Below, in pieces: positions 1 through 9,795 of a stretch of DNA of 17,629 nucleotides (within the stretch, counting starts at the first letter, position 1; the number at the start of each line of letters is the position of its first letter). Source of the DNA: Obelidium mucronatum (lineage: Eukaryota > Chytridiomycota > Chytridiomycetes > Chytridiales > Chytriomycetaceae); assembly GCA_025765595.1 (NCBI GenBank), contig JAIVFH010000487.1, positions 1-17,629 on the forward strand. The letters are read 5' to 3'. The position numbers were made by a program, and so were the translations under genes. Below the pieces are notes generated by a model that worked only from the letters and a program-made list of their open reading frames with translations, searched no databases and was not told where the DNA came from.

Positions 1-2
1 AC

Positions 3-317
3 ACTGGCGCGCTGAAATTGGTGGAAAAGGTGCAATTGGACTACTATCTGGATAACCTTTCAGTACATCCTCAAACGGGTCAAGTTTATGTAACTGGACA
101 TGCGCATGGTCTTGAATTCATGGCTGCGATGGGAGACTTGACAAGGGCAAAAAGAGTAGGGCCTTGTATCCAAATCAGCAATAATACGGGAGAAGACTTA
201 TTTTATGGGCACAAGTACAAGCAAAACCTGGTATTTGTGGGAACCGATGCCTTATTTTCGACAATTTCTCATACTGCAGTGGATTTAGCAAACCAGAAGA
301 CAATTTTGGTTCTTTAA
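3..317 (+). CDS. Paraoxonase/arylesterase-like protein, C-terminal end (partial)
   Basis: Only the last ~104 residues are in the window; the frame is open from base 3 and ends at TAA 315-317. The sequence has YLDNLSVHPQTGQVYVTGH followed by a glycine-rich stretch and an LVFVGTDALFSTISHTAVD segment. These resemble the last blades of the serum paraoxonase/arylesterase six-bladed propeller (the D-N-L-x-x-x-P-x-T-G-x-x-x-V-x-G-H strand and the final hydrophobic strand). Family members are calcium-dependent lactonases/esterases. The calcium ligands and catalytic His would mostly lie upstream, so activity cannot be judged. The gene ends tail-to-tail with the RGS gene, with a polyadenylation signal 41 bases after the stop. 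Another SMP-30-type propeller is possible. The call is by remembered family pattern only. Confidence 0.6.
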   Translation, partial: TGALKLVEKVQLDYYLDNLSVHPQTGQVYVTGHAHGLEFMAAMGDLTRAKRVGPCIQISNNTGEDLFYGHKYKQNLVFVGTDALFSTISHTAVDLANQKTILVL

Positions 318-357
318 TGGGTAAAGGAATTGTCGTTTGTGATTGGCTGTTATGAAC

Positions 358-363
358 AATAAA
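358..363 (+). terminator. Polyadenylation signal AATAAA for the paraoxonase-like gene
   Basis: A canonical AATAAA lies 41 bases after the stop codon of the upstream + strand gene, in the ~180-base gap between two convergent genes. Confidence 0.5.
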
Positions 364-497
364 AATACGATAATCTGGAACCTTCTTTATTCGTTATTTA
401 AGTCTATTGGTGAAGCGGCGCAGCACTTCCAATTCCAATTTCAACGATATGCGATCCACTGCCTGCTGCAGCATGTATTTCAATATGCTTAACAAAT

Positions 498-1733
498 TTA
501 GGATAGCTTGAATTTTTCATCTGTCCATAGAGTAAGTTGACGTATGTTATCAAGTGTGAATCTCACCATTAAATAAACCTCTTCCATTGTTTCCTTCAGA
601 ACATTCGGCTGGTATTCATTATTCTCTCTTATGCGAACTGCAAGTCGCTCATACATCCCAATAGGCACATTGATTTCAGATTCACTACCGTCTGTGAAGA
701 ATTTCGCCAAAATCGCATCCAATGCTTTTCGTTTCTGATCGTTCGTAACTAAGTCACTATTCAAAGACTTATTGGACCCATTCAAAGACCAAGCTGACGA
801 CGTTAAATTTGCGAGCGAACCAAGACTTGCAAATACACTTCTAGATGCAGTCTGACTACCTAAATCTTGTTGTTTCATTGAATCTTTGGAATCTGTGGTC
901 ATTATGAGTTTCGCCATGGTGACTTTTCCTTGTTTTGTATTTGCGTTATCATTTAATGGCGCATAGTTTACTTTGGCATTGGATATGCTCAAAGTGGGAT
1001 CATTTGCTGCGTTGTCGGCTAGGAAGTGTGTTTTTTTGGTTAGATTTGGAATTAAAAAAAAAAAAAAAAAAACTTCACCTATCAAACCACGATGATCTAG
1101 TGATTTCGAGCGCGGTAATCCAAAGCCTCCCTCTGAATCCTTCAAATTGACTTTTACTACGCGTTTTGATAGTTTCCGGCTTGGCTGTGCGGCAGTGACT
1201 GATGGCTGAAGTGGGAGTGATCGTTGTTGATCATGTGAAGACTTGGTATTTGTTGCGTCTGAATCATGTTGACTGATGGTTGTGCTCAAGAGTTGATCGC
1301 TTCCGGGAGCGTTTGCATAGAAGGAGTTTGTTTCATTTTTATCAAGGCCGATTGAATCAACACTCTCCAAAAGATTCTTGAAAGAATAAGCGTTGCTCAG
1401 AGCACTCACTACAGATGACTTTGAAGGTTCTGAAGCCGTTGATGGAGGTCGCGTCAGAAAGGTGAGATTCCCAGCTGGCCTAAAGTTCGGACTCATGACG
1501 TCAGGAGCAGCAGCCACTGCTGACGAAGATAGTGCCGGTATAACTGGAACCGCAGGAACGTCGTCCGGGACGTAGTGGCGGCGGTACTCGATGCAGGCTT
1601 CCCAGAAATCCAGGTTCTCCACAGAATACTCCACCGTAGTCAAATAGTTTCGAAACGCAGCTAGCGAGTAAGGAGGTCCGACCTCATCCCGAAGAACATT
1701 TGCTAATGCGATTCGACGACCTGGAAAACTCAT
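498..1733 (-). CDS. RGS-domain protein (regulator of G-protein signalling)
   Basis: ATG at 1733, stop at 498-500. A likely 60-nt intron (1078-1019: GTGAAG donor, TCTAACC branch, CCTAG acceptor) is a multiple of three with no stop, so spliced and unspliced forms are both open (391 or 411 aa). Residues 22-54 (YSLAAFRNYLTTVEYSVENL, then DFWEACIEYRRHY) match the first RGS helices. About 280 Ser/Asn-rich residues follow, then the second half: ILAKFFTDGSESEINVP, a charged helix and METMEEVYLM-like residues. Such domains speed GTP hydrolysis by Galpha subunits at the membrane (family knowledge). The insert is unusually long. The 3' end is uncertain: donor GTGAGA at 566 with acceptor CTGCAG ending at 466 would swap the last 24 residues for a 23-residue amphipathic tail ending at 394. 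No membrane segment is seen. Confidence 0.72.
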   Translation of the reverse strand: MSFPGRRIALANVLRDEVGPPYSLAAFRNYLTTVEYSVENLDFWEACIEYRRHYVPDDVPAVPVIPALSSSAVAAAPDVMSPNFRPAGNLTFLTRPPSTASEPSKSSVVSALSNAYSFKNLLESVDSIGLDKNETNSFYANAPGSDQLLSTTISQHDSDATNTKSSHDQQRSLPLQPSVTAAQPSRKLSKRVVKVNLKDSEGGFGLPRSKSLDHRGLIGEVFFFFFLIPNLTKKTHFLADNAANDPTLSISNAKVNYAPLNDNANTKQGKVTMAKLIMTTDSKDSMKQQDLGSQTASRSVFASLGSLANLTSSAWSLNGSNKSLNSDLVTNDQKRKALDAILAKFFTDGSESEINVPIGMYERLAVRIRENNEYQPNVLKETMEEVYLMVRFTLDNIRQLTLWTDEKFKLS

Positions 1734-1762
1734 GCGTTCTTTGAAAAATTGACGAACAAGAA

Positions 1763-1779
1763 TGGGATTTACAATCCCA
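1763..1779. repeat. Short perfect inverted repeat between two tandem genes
   Basis: TGGGATT and AATCCCA flank a 3-base loop. It sits in the 89-base gap between the RGS start codon and the stop codon of the next minus-strand gene, so it falls in that gene's 3' end or the RGS promoter. Function unknown; it may be chance. Confidence 0.3.
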
Positions 1780-1822
1780 ATAACTGATTCACGAAATCTT
1801 TTTTTTTGATGACTGAAGGCAT

Positions 1823-2747
1823 TTACTTTATTATTCCTCGATGTGGAGTGGACGCAAAAGAACTCGGAGTAGTTGCACCAATCGCCGAAACTGTTTCGCT
1901 CCCATCCTCAATGTCATTGTCACCACTTCCAAAAAAGCTATCTATCACAGAAAATGCATTTTCACCAGCATTGAAACTGCCACCCTCATAATCATCGCTA
2001 TCATCTCCTTCCCCTGCCACATAAGGATCAAATGGGCAGAACTCCTCAGATTGATTCCATGGTTTTGGCCTCTTCATTGCCAATTCAATGAAATCCATGA
2101 ATGGATCAATTATCGCTTCCTCTGCGTCCATATTATCGCTTAATTCCACTGCTTCTGAGTTATCGCAGTGGCCACTTTCATTTTCTCGCGCTTTCTTGTT
2201 ACCACCACTTCCATTTGCAGCAGGAGCCTTTCGCTTCCTTCTGCCTTGCAACGATTTCATACCAAGCGGCCTTTCACCATATTGGTGTTGCAGAATATCC
2301 ATTCCTCCTCCACGTTCTTGTTCCGACCGACAATCCACTGATGCCTTCAATCTCGCTTCATCTAGAATAAATCTCTCCTGCATCTAACCAAATTTTTCAT
2401 ACATATTGTGTTAATGGACCAGGAGTGTGGTGCCATCATTCCACTACCTGAGTCCACTCCGCTCTGCCAACACGCGCCCATCGAACCATATCCGCCGCCC
2501 TAATTTGCTCTCGCAACTGAATTTCGTCGCGATGCTAGAAGTGCAAAACATCTGCAAATCAGAAGAAAAACGAACCCATATGCCAACTCACTAAACTACG
2601 CAAAAGGGAGCATAGGGCTTTGTGCTGAGTATTCAAAGCAGACACATGGGCAAGCGTTTCGTCCACGACTTGTTTCAGTATTGGATGCAAGGTTGGTGTC
2701 GCTGTGTCGCGAGGACCAGAAAAAGGAGTTGGCTCAGCCAAATTCAT
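1823..2747 (-). CDS. Unrecognised three-exon protein, basic patch and acidic tail
   Basis: Spliced by eye: exon 2747-2592 (52 codons), intron with consensus GTGAGT donor and CTTCTAG acceptor (57 nt), exon 2534-2448 (29 codons), intron GTAGTG to GGTTAG (64 nt, ATTAAC branch), exon 2383-1823. All junctions are phase 0, giving 267 aa. Residues ~20-80 look helical and coiled-coil prone (ILKQVVDETLAHVSALNTQH, then HRDEIQLREQIRAADMV across the first splice). A KSLQGRRKRK / NKKAR basic stretch could be a nuclear localisation signal, and the C-terminal third is acidic (EGDDSDDYEGG, GSGDNDIEDGSE). I do not recognise a family. A nuclear, chromatin- or transcription-associated role is only a guess from composition. 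Starting at 2383 would drop the two upstream exons, but the clean phasing supports them. Confidence 0.55.
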
Positions 2748-2938
2748 CAGAAAATGAATAAAATCAGGACGAAAACAACTTTACAGAACAAAAACCAAAA
2801 CATGAACTAAAATAAAGGAAAAATAAAACCATTCATCATCATCACAAAGTATCTCTCATCGTCGGCGAAGAAATCATAAAAAATTATGCAAGGTTGAAGT
2901 TTGAGTTTCCTTTCAATTGCTGATATTTCCGATCATTT

Positions 2939-5686
2939 TTAAGACTGTCCGTTCCAGTACTGGTTGCTACCTTGGCGGCCATAGCTTTGGTAAGCTTGCT
3001 GGTGTTGTTGGTAGGCTGGGTAGCCTTGGTAGCCCTGGTTACCCAAACCTCCCAGTGGCTGTTGCTGCTGTTGGTTGTAGTAAGACGCTCCAACACCTTG
3101 GTTTCCTCCAGCAAGCTGCGATTGCTGATTGCCTGGACCACCGTAGCCTCGCGATTGACGGTTTGCCTAAAAGTCCACAATTTAACAACATGATCACCAC
3201 CCGCCAAAAGTTATTCTCACCTGTACATTCTGCTGGCCTTGCTTGGCTTGCCCTTGAGACCCAGCACCTTGCGTTTGCGCTTGCTGAGCACCGGTCTGTT
3301 GGGCCGCAGTTTGCTGCTGACCTTGTTGTGGCTGCTGTTGCTGTTGACCTTGCTGTGGCTGCTGTTGCTGCTGACCCACAATACCAAACCCTGGGAACTG
3401 CTGCTGCTGGAATCCACCATACGAGTTCTTTCCATAGTCATTTGATAACATTCCGCCTAAACCTGGGGCCCCAGTGGCCATGTCATCGTACACAGCATTC
3501 TGGTGATAAAGCTGAGGAGCAGCTCCATATGATCCGTAACCTCCATTGTTGGCTTGATTCGCAGTAATCCCTCCAATGCTGGCAGGACTTTGCTTTCCAG
3601 CCGCCGCAGCGTTACCAGACACTCCGGCAACAGAGGCTGTAGAACCAGCAACAGCAGCGGCAGGGTTCGCAACTCCAGCAACTGCACCGGCCTGGTTCGG
3701 GTATGGCTGATACATGTTTTTGTTCACAAACGGTTGTCCATATCCAGAGTTAGGATATCCCATATTTTGGTATTGGTTGACGTAGTAAGGGTAGTAGCCA
3801 TAAGGGATTGGGTATCCTCCAGCTTGCTGCTGTTGTGGTTGTTGGGGGCCGGCCCCCTGTTGTGGCTGTCCTGGGGCCTGTGCTCCTGGAATGCCGGGAG
3901 CGGCTGCTGTTTGACCAGCAGCGGCATATTCATGCTGGGCACCGTACTTTTGAATCGGTTGACCATAGGATGGGTCGCTGTAATAGCCCTATACATTCAA
4001 ACACATGAATAACAAGAGACAATTAAAAAATTCCGCGAAATACCATCATCCGCTGTTGATCGTTGCCATATCCATTTCCATAATCCATTGGAAGGCCACC
4101 AAGGAATCCCGGAACTTGCTGCATTTGAGGCGGTATTTGGGGAATTCTTTGCTGAAGTCCTGGGGCACCACCAGCAACTGGTTGCTGTTGTTGAAGTGGC
4201 TGCTGCGAGTGCTGTTGAGAAGGTTGGACAGCTTCCTTAACTTCGACAGGTGCAGGTTCTTCGGCGGCAAATTGACCAAATCTCAAACCACTGGTTGTCG
4301 GCGCAACAGTGCTTGGCATAATTACTGGTGCGTCTTGGTTCAATTTCCGAGCGGGCGCAGGGGCGCGTTGCTGCTGCAGCTGCTTTTGGGCAGCAGAAAG
4401 ACCTGGAGGACCTGCGGCACTGACGGATTCTGTAACAGACGGAATTTCTTCAGTTTGTTGCACTTCCTGTTGCCTGACAGGTGATGGTGATCGTGACCGT
4501 AGCCGCTGGTTAGGCTCGGGTGACTTTGACCTCACTTGCTGAACAATAGGTGTTGCAATGTGCTGAGGCGACGCAGGTGGTGCTGCCTTTACAGGGCTGG
4601 CAGATCGTGGAGATGGAGACGATTTAGGAGCTGTGGCATTTAAGGTGGCGTTAGCCATGGCATCCGTGATTTCTTTTGTTGGTGGAGTTGGCTTGAATCC
4701 GCCTTTAGCCTGAGCAGGCGATGGTGCGGGCTTTGGTTTTTCGACAACAGGTGCTGGAGGAGGAGGATCGGGACTAGAACGAGATTAATGCTTGTCGTCA
4801 AAACCAGCGAAATACACACCCTTTAACAAGCTGTGCCCATGAAGGAGCAGACGGCTTATTCGGTACAGTAGGGTTCGGTTTTTGTTGAGTTGCGGCTGGT
4901 GGTGTTGCTTTCTTCGGTGGAGAAAGAGCCTTTACAGGTGCAGCCACGGGTTCAGCTGTGCTCCATTCATCATCGGCAGTCGTAGCTTCTGCTGCGGCAG
5001 GAGCTGCATCTGCAGGCTGGTAGGACGTTTCTCCCCACTTCACATGCTTAGCTTCTGTTTGCTCTGCTGCCACTGCAGTTTCGTTTCCATTTTGAGTTCG
5101 TGGAGCTCGTGGAAATGCCCCTGCGCTAGAACCACCCCGTCCGCCACGACCGCCACGACCGCCTCGACGACCCGCTGCAAATTAAGTCTCATGAGTAACA
5201 CAACACGTTTGATCCGAGGTAAATGAATGCATACATCCTCGCGCGGAATCGTCGTGGTTTCCTGTAGACGGATATGATCGAGGTTCACGAGCAGCTGGAA
5301 CGGATGCACTTGTATCGTAGCCCCCTTTAACTGGTTTAATGGATTTCTCTTTCTTTGTTTTCTTCGAGACCTCCCCCCATTTGCTGGCCGTGCCTAAGAG
5401 AAAGCAACAAATTCATAAGGCTCGCTCAAGCAAAGACAGTAAGCGACCGACTGTGGTGCCCACCTTCGGTGATCCTATTGATGGCCGAATCCAGGTCTCC
5501 CCGCACTTCTTCCAAATTTGTTAGCAAGTCGCTCTCGGTCCATTCGGCTGAAAACAGGTCCAACAGAATACGTAGTTGAGTTGGATATTGCTTCTTTAGG
5601 GCCAGTAGAGATGCATCCAGCTGCGCAGGCTCTGGCTGGCTCAATCCCCATTCGTCATCTTGACTATGTTGTCCTTTTCTTGACAT
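2939..5686 (-). CDS. DEF1: RNA polymerase II degradation factor 1 (DEF1-like, CUE domain)
   Basis: Six exons: 5686-5464, 5393-5235, 5174-4820, 4773-4044, 3988-3221, 3166-2939. Every intron is 46-70 nt with GT-AG ends and every phase agrees, giving 820 aa (yeast Def1 is 738). Residues 37-77 form a CUE ubiquitin-binding domain (LRILLDLFSAEWTESDLLTN, then GDLDSAINRITEG). Directly after it, ASKWGEVSKKTKKEK matches the TRWDEVKKPAKKEK-type block of yeast Def1. An RGG patch (GRRGGRGGRGG) starts near residue 128, an APSWAQLVK motif near 240, then Pro/Ser-rich and Gln/Gly/Tyr-rich low complexity to the end (YWNGQS). In yeast, Def1 helps recruit the Elongin-Cullin ubiquitin ligase to stalled polymerase II and is processed to a nuclear form. 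The Q-rich tail makes it aggregation-prone. The start is the only ATG in exon 1. Confidence 0.9.
3321..3374 (-). repeat. Two 27-bp tandem units coding Gln-rich repeats in DEF1
   Basis: Bases 3321-3347 and 3348-3374 differ at only two positions. Each codes one QQQQQPQQG unit of the DEF1 low-complexity tail. Expansion by slippage is the simple explanation. Confidence 0.75.
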
Positions 5687-6681
5687 CTTCTTATATATAT
5701 CTAGTAGAGACGTGCGTTAAAACCAGTGCTGCGCAAACAAGTTTGGGTGGCGAAGAAGAGGAACCCGAAAATGAGAAAGCCGCTTCGCGCGCCGCCCCAT
5801 GATCGCAGCGCATCGCATCGCATCGGAGAAAAGGCGCAGCGGCGGCCAGCGGCGCGACGGGGCAGGGCGAGTTGCCCGCGATAAACAAACAATTGCAGAC
5901 AAATCAACTCAAATCCGCAAACGGCTCAGGACTCGCCAAGTGGGTTTCCAAGTGCCGCCGCCGCTGGCTACTTTGTGGCGCGGCGGTCAGAGGGTGTGGG
6001 GTGGTGGCCCGTGCTTGGCCTGGCTTTGGGTTGCCAAAGCACGTCTTCTATCTCACCGAAAGTTTTGGGAATTGCGAAAAAGCGAAAACAACCTTCGACA
6101 ACAACACAAACATGGTATTAAAGCTTGATCCACGCAAATTGGATTGTAGTCGATTGTGTTTATTTGTCTGTTCGAGATAGTGTCTGTGAGTCTGTGTTTG
6201 TTTTTGTTCATTCACAAGTATTGACAGGTTGCATCGCAACGCGTGCAGAGAGAGAATGAAGATAGAATAATGATGGTTTGTTGCAACAAGGACGCTTGAC
6301 TGAAAGGAGACTTGATGAGTTCAAACTTGGCAAAACCAGTCTCTGATAAACAAAACTTGAGCATTAATTCCTCGTGCAAAAATCAAGCAGCAAAGCAATG
6401 ATGGGTTTGTGCAGGATGAAGGGGTCTGGGTGGGCCCCGCCCTCCGCAAATGTGTCTTATTAATTGGCCATTGGATGCTTGGTCACAACATACCTGGGTG
6501 GCAGGGCCCAGACTCTTAAGAGAAAAAAGACTTAAAAAGCCAGCTAAATTCCCATCAGAAAGAACAAGCACTAATTGGCAGCCCATTGACATCTGCAGTA
6601 TCAACGCGGACCGTCGTGCGGACGTAGTAATAAGGACTGGCTTTAGTTCAGTGCATCCCAGTGACGGCAGTAACTCGTGTT
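5687..6681. other. Gene-free region upstream of DEF1
   Basis: About 1 kb with no gene I can support. The first part (about 5780-6030) is GC-rich with short GCATC repeats and presumably holds the DEF1 promoter and 5' UTR. Open frames across it lack family similarity or consistent codon use. Around 6311-6345 a hairpin can form (GAGACT with AGTCTC), and 6509-6518 is the palindrome CTCTTAAGAG. No tRNA, rRNA or transposon features were recognised. Confidence 0.5.
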
Positions 6682-6760
6682 TTCAGGGGATTTGAGTATG
6701 TTGAGACTTTGGCTACACTGGCTTCACGACAAACTCTGGACATATTCATCCACCCTGCCA
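6682..6760 (+). ncRNA. Structured RNA element, copy 1 of 3
   Basis: Starts TTCAGGGGATTT, ends CCCTGCCA. P1 pairs CAGGG (6684-6688) with CCCTG (6753-6757). P2 pairs GAGTATG (6694-6700) with CATATTC (6741-6747), with one G-U. P3 pairs AGA (6704-6706) with TCT (6735-6737), then a C-C mismatch (6707/6734), then TTTG with CAAA. The inner loop is larger than in the other copies. The same TT linker separates P2 from P3 on the 5' side in all three copies. Transcription has not been shown; the family is unrecognised. Confidence 0.5.
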
Positions 6761-6825
6761 ACAACATCAAGCTTGCACCAAACACTACAAATACATAATC
6801 ACTTCATTTGATCTCATCCGCATTG

Positions 6826-6897
6826 TTCAGGGGATTTGAGTAATTGAGGCTTTTGATGGTGCCATTGAAACCTTCATTTGCTCGATTGCCCTGCCCA
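6826..6897 (+). ncRNA. Structured RNA element, copy 2 of 3
   Basis: P1 pairs CAGGG (6828-6832) with CCCTG (6889-6893). P2 pairs GAGTAA (6838-6843) with TTGCTC (6878-6883). P3 pairs GAGG (6846-6849) with CTTC (6872-6875), then a C-C mismatch (6850/6871), then TTTTGATG (6851-6858) with CATTGAAA (6863-6870). The non-Watson-Crick pairs are G-U when read on the + strand, which points to rightward transcription. The 5' TT and 3' AT linkers between P2 and P3 are identical to copy 3. Confidence 0.55.
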
Positions 6898-6947
6898 ATA
6901 TTATGTTGGAATATCATCCCTTCTCGTCTCCTCACTATCTTGTCGTG

Positions 6948-7021
6948 TTCAGGGGATTTAGAAATATTGAAGCTTCGCAAAGAATATTTGCGAACCTTCA
7001 TTATTTCGAGTTTCCTGCCCA
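6948..7021 (+). ncRNA. Structured RNA element, copy 3 of 3
   Basis: P1 pairs CAGGGGA (6950-6956) with TTTCCTG (7011-7017), with two G-U pairs. P2 pairs GAAATA (6961-6966) with TATTTC (7002-7007). P3 pairs GAAG (6969-6972) with CTTC (6996-6999), then a C-C mismatch (6973/6995), then a perfect 8-bp stem TTCGCAAA/TTTGCGAA closed by a GAATA loop. It ends 96 bases before the start codon of the CLEC16A-like gene, so it could be in that gene's 5' leader or a separate transcript. Confidence 0.55.
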
Positions 7022-7117
7022 CTGCAATAACGCGTTCATTTGAAATAAAGAAAGTGAATAAAAATACAATAATCTACAGTAAATGCTCAATAATTTGTTG
7101 GATAATCACTACTTCGA

Positions 7118-9795
7118 ATGGACTGGCTGGATCCAGCAATGATCTCTATGACCGCCGACTTACTCAGCGACACTCCGAATACCACTCCAAGAGACAGTAT
7201 TGCCGTAGTCAAACGTTGTCACGCAGACCTTCTATCTGCTGAAGCCGGCATCGTGGCTATCGGCAACAACCCAGTTTCAAAAAAAAGGCCGAAGCAGCAG
7301 ACCCCTGAAGCCTTAAATCTGGCTGTACAGAACGCCCTGGAAGACCTCAGCTCACAGCTTGTGTTTTGTGATTCGATGGATTTGGATGATGCCTTCGCAA
7401 CGTTCTTTGAACTGAAGACACACCTACTTATAATCTCGCTGCTTAAACCCACATATCCGCTGGACGATGCGCATATCCTCACGTCTGCTGTCCTCCGCTT
7501 TTTCAACGTTCTTGCCGAAAACATACACAGCGACCATATTTTATTCCTCCTCTTCTCCAACAACTACATAAATTCGTTGATTTCACATCCGGCGTTTTCA
7601 TTTAGACGATGTTCTCCATCTGCTGCTTCTGAAGATGGATTTAATTATTTTATAACTCTCCTCAAGAATCTGTCAAACAAACTCAACAAAAACTCAATCA
7701 ACTTTTTCCTCAACGAAAATCTGGATGATTTCCCTTTATTTACTGAAGCGTTGTCGTTGTTTGAATCCGAGGAGGCAATGGTTCGAATCGCTGCAAGAAC
7801 AGTCACGTTGAATATATTCCGAGTTGATGATGCTTCGGCTGCGGAGTTTCTAGTCAATTCAGTTCACGCATTCGACAGACTATGTAATTGAAATTCTTTG
7901 TTGGGGACATCATAAAAAGTTTACACCATTCACAGCTCATTTATGGGAAAGGGAGATATCAACAATTCAAACTGAAATTGCAACAAGAAACACAACTCTG
8001 CTTCCAAAGATTGAAACAGGCATCGATGATTGTGTGGACACCTTGCTGTACTTTGAGGAAATATTTACGTTGGACATTCCATTCATCAATTCCTCGCTGG
8101 TCTCGTCATTGATAAACGGGGTACTATTCAAGCTTGTCCATGATGTATCAGAAAAGTCCGATATAATTAAGGCGAGTCAATCAGTTGATTGTGACTCAAT
8201 TGACTCAACCTTAACACAACAGGGAACAACTCTATTTTTCCTGACACAAGTCTTCAACTACATTTCGTACTCGCCCTTGCTCAATTCTTTAACGGAGCTG
8301 ATTTTTTCTGCCGACCACCCCACGCGCTCGCTTTTACTTTCGGGTTTGGAAGTTGACACTTGGAGTCTTATCTCTCCAGAACTGTCAATTGTTATTCCGG
8401 CTGATACCTGCGTGTCTCTTTGTCTCGCTCTTTTTGCATCGGTTCTTAATTCATCCCATATTGGTCACGAAACGCTGACAAAGTGCAACATTTGTCCCGT
8501 TCATAGAACAAAAACGCGCCGATTAATGGTTTGTATATACATATTTTTTCTCTCACTATACTCTCTCTCTTAACAACCCCGTTAGGACTCTTTGGTTTCA
8601 CCAAGTTCATCGCCACAGACGGAATCTTCAATGTTGGCGACTGATTCTACAACGAGTCTTCACTCATCTCAGACAGGGGGTCACACAGTGCCCCCCACCT
8701 ATGCGTACGATGAAAACTTGGTTTTTTTGTTGATTCAAATCCTTGGTTCCATACACGCTTCGAAACTACGGCCAGTGTCGTTAGAATTGGCCGTTTGGAT
8801 TATTGAAAGACTTGTGGGCAATTCAAAAAAGATAGTAGCATCAGGTGGTGACAAAGAGCAACGTGGGTCGCTGAACGAAAGCCAAGCTGCCGCCCTTTTG
8901 GTAAATTAAAAACAAAAATTAGACTTATACTAAACACTGTCATTTTTTTTCCCAGAATGCAAACGGAAAATGGGGATCCATGATTTCTGCACTAGTAAAT
9001 GACGGTGTGGATTTGGTTGTCGATTTATTGGAATACGAGACCGACATGCTGACATCGGCAAATGATACCCCTCAACTTCTCAAGGACACCCGACTTTTGC
9101 TTCCCAAAAAAGAGGCGCCTGTCTGGAAAGTTTCCAATGTGCGAAACGGTAGGAAATGTTGAAAGAGAAAAAATGAGGCCACAAATTAATCATCTTTTAT
9201 ACCTCTAGAAATACGCGATTTGGCATTCCTTGTCAGAATGTGGTCACTCACCTCACAGTGCCTGGACAAACTGGGATACCCGAAAATGCACAAGCTGCCA
9301 GACGCCGTGTCTGCATTGAAATCTGCTACGGAACTGGAAAATGGTTTGTGCCTGTTTTTTTGTTTGTCGTTCTTTCCTTTTTAAAAACTCGATGAAGATT
9401 GTATACCTTGCAAGTTCCTTCAATCCAAAAACCCAGCCATACAAGGGAATATCGTCGTCTCCAAACTGGACGAGTCCCTCACAATACTTGAACAGCACAA
9501 CCAGGTTGTGACCATCGTACTACCGATTGTGAACGTTACATGTGTGGTATCCGAAACCAACACCACAGCATTAGATATATATCATCACGGTTTTCAATTT
9601 GCCGATAAACGACGGCGAACAGCGTGCTCATTTTCCCCATCGGCAGGATATGATGTGGCGTGGCAAGATGAGACCCAAAGCAGAAGCACGATAATATTCG
9701 ACACAGCAAATGCACGAGACTCTGTATTGAAAAGTGCGGAAAAGGCAAAGTCGAGCAAGCTAGAAGCACGCCGGATTTCATGGTTAACATTGTTG

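Noticed and set aside
5691..5700. TATATATAAG as the DEF1 TATA box
   Set aside because: It lies within a few bases of the start codon, so transcription would begin inside the CUE exon, which has no second ATG.
5799..6180. Plus-strand open frames of about 100 codons upstream of DEF1
   Set aside because: They come from a GC-rich stretch that is open in several frames on both strands; no family resemblance or splice support.
6300..6360. Box C/D snoRNA (TGATGA and CTGA present)
   Set aside because: The C and D boxes are not enclosed by a terminal stem; the 6-bp stem lies inside them and no rRNA guide match could be tested.
6682..7021. CRISPR-like array
   Set aside because: Only three copies, with strongly diverged interiors and uneven spacers in a eukaryotic context; conservation is structural, not of sequence.
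6804..7022. Minus-strand open frame over two of the RNA element copies, with a repeated S-x-N-x-S-x-P peptide
   Set aside because: The peptide similarity only mirrors the DNA repeat. Copy spacings (144 and 122 bases) do not keep a frame, and changes follow base pairing rather than codons.
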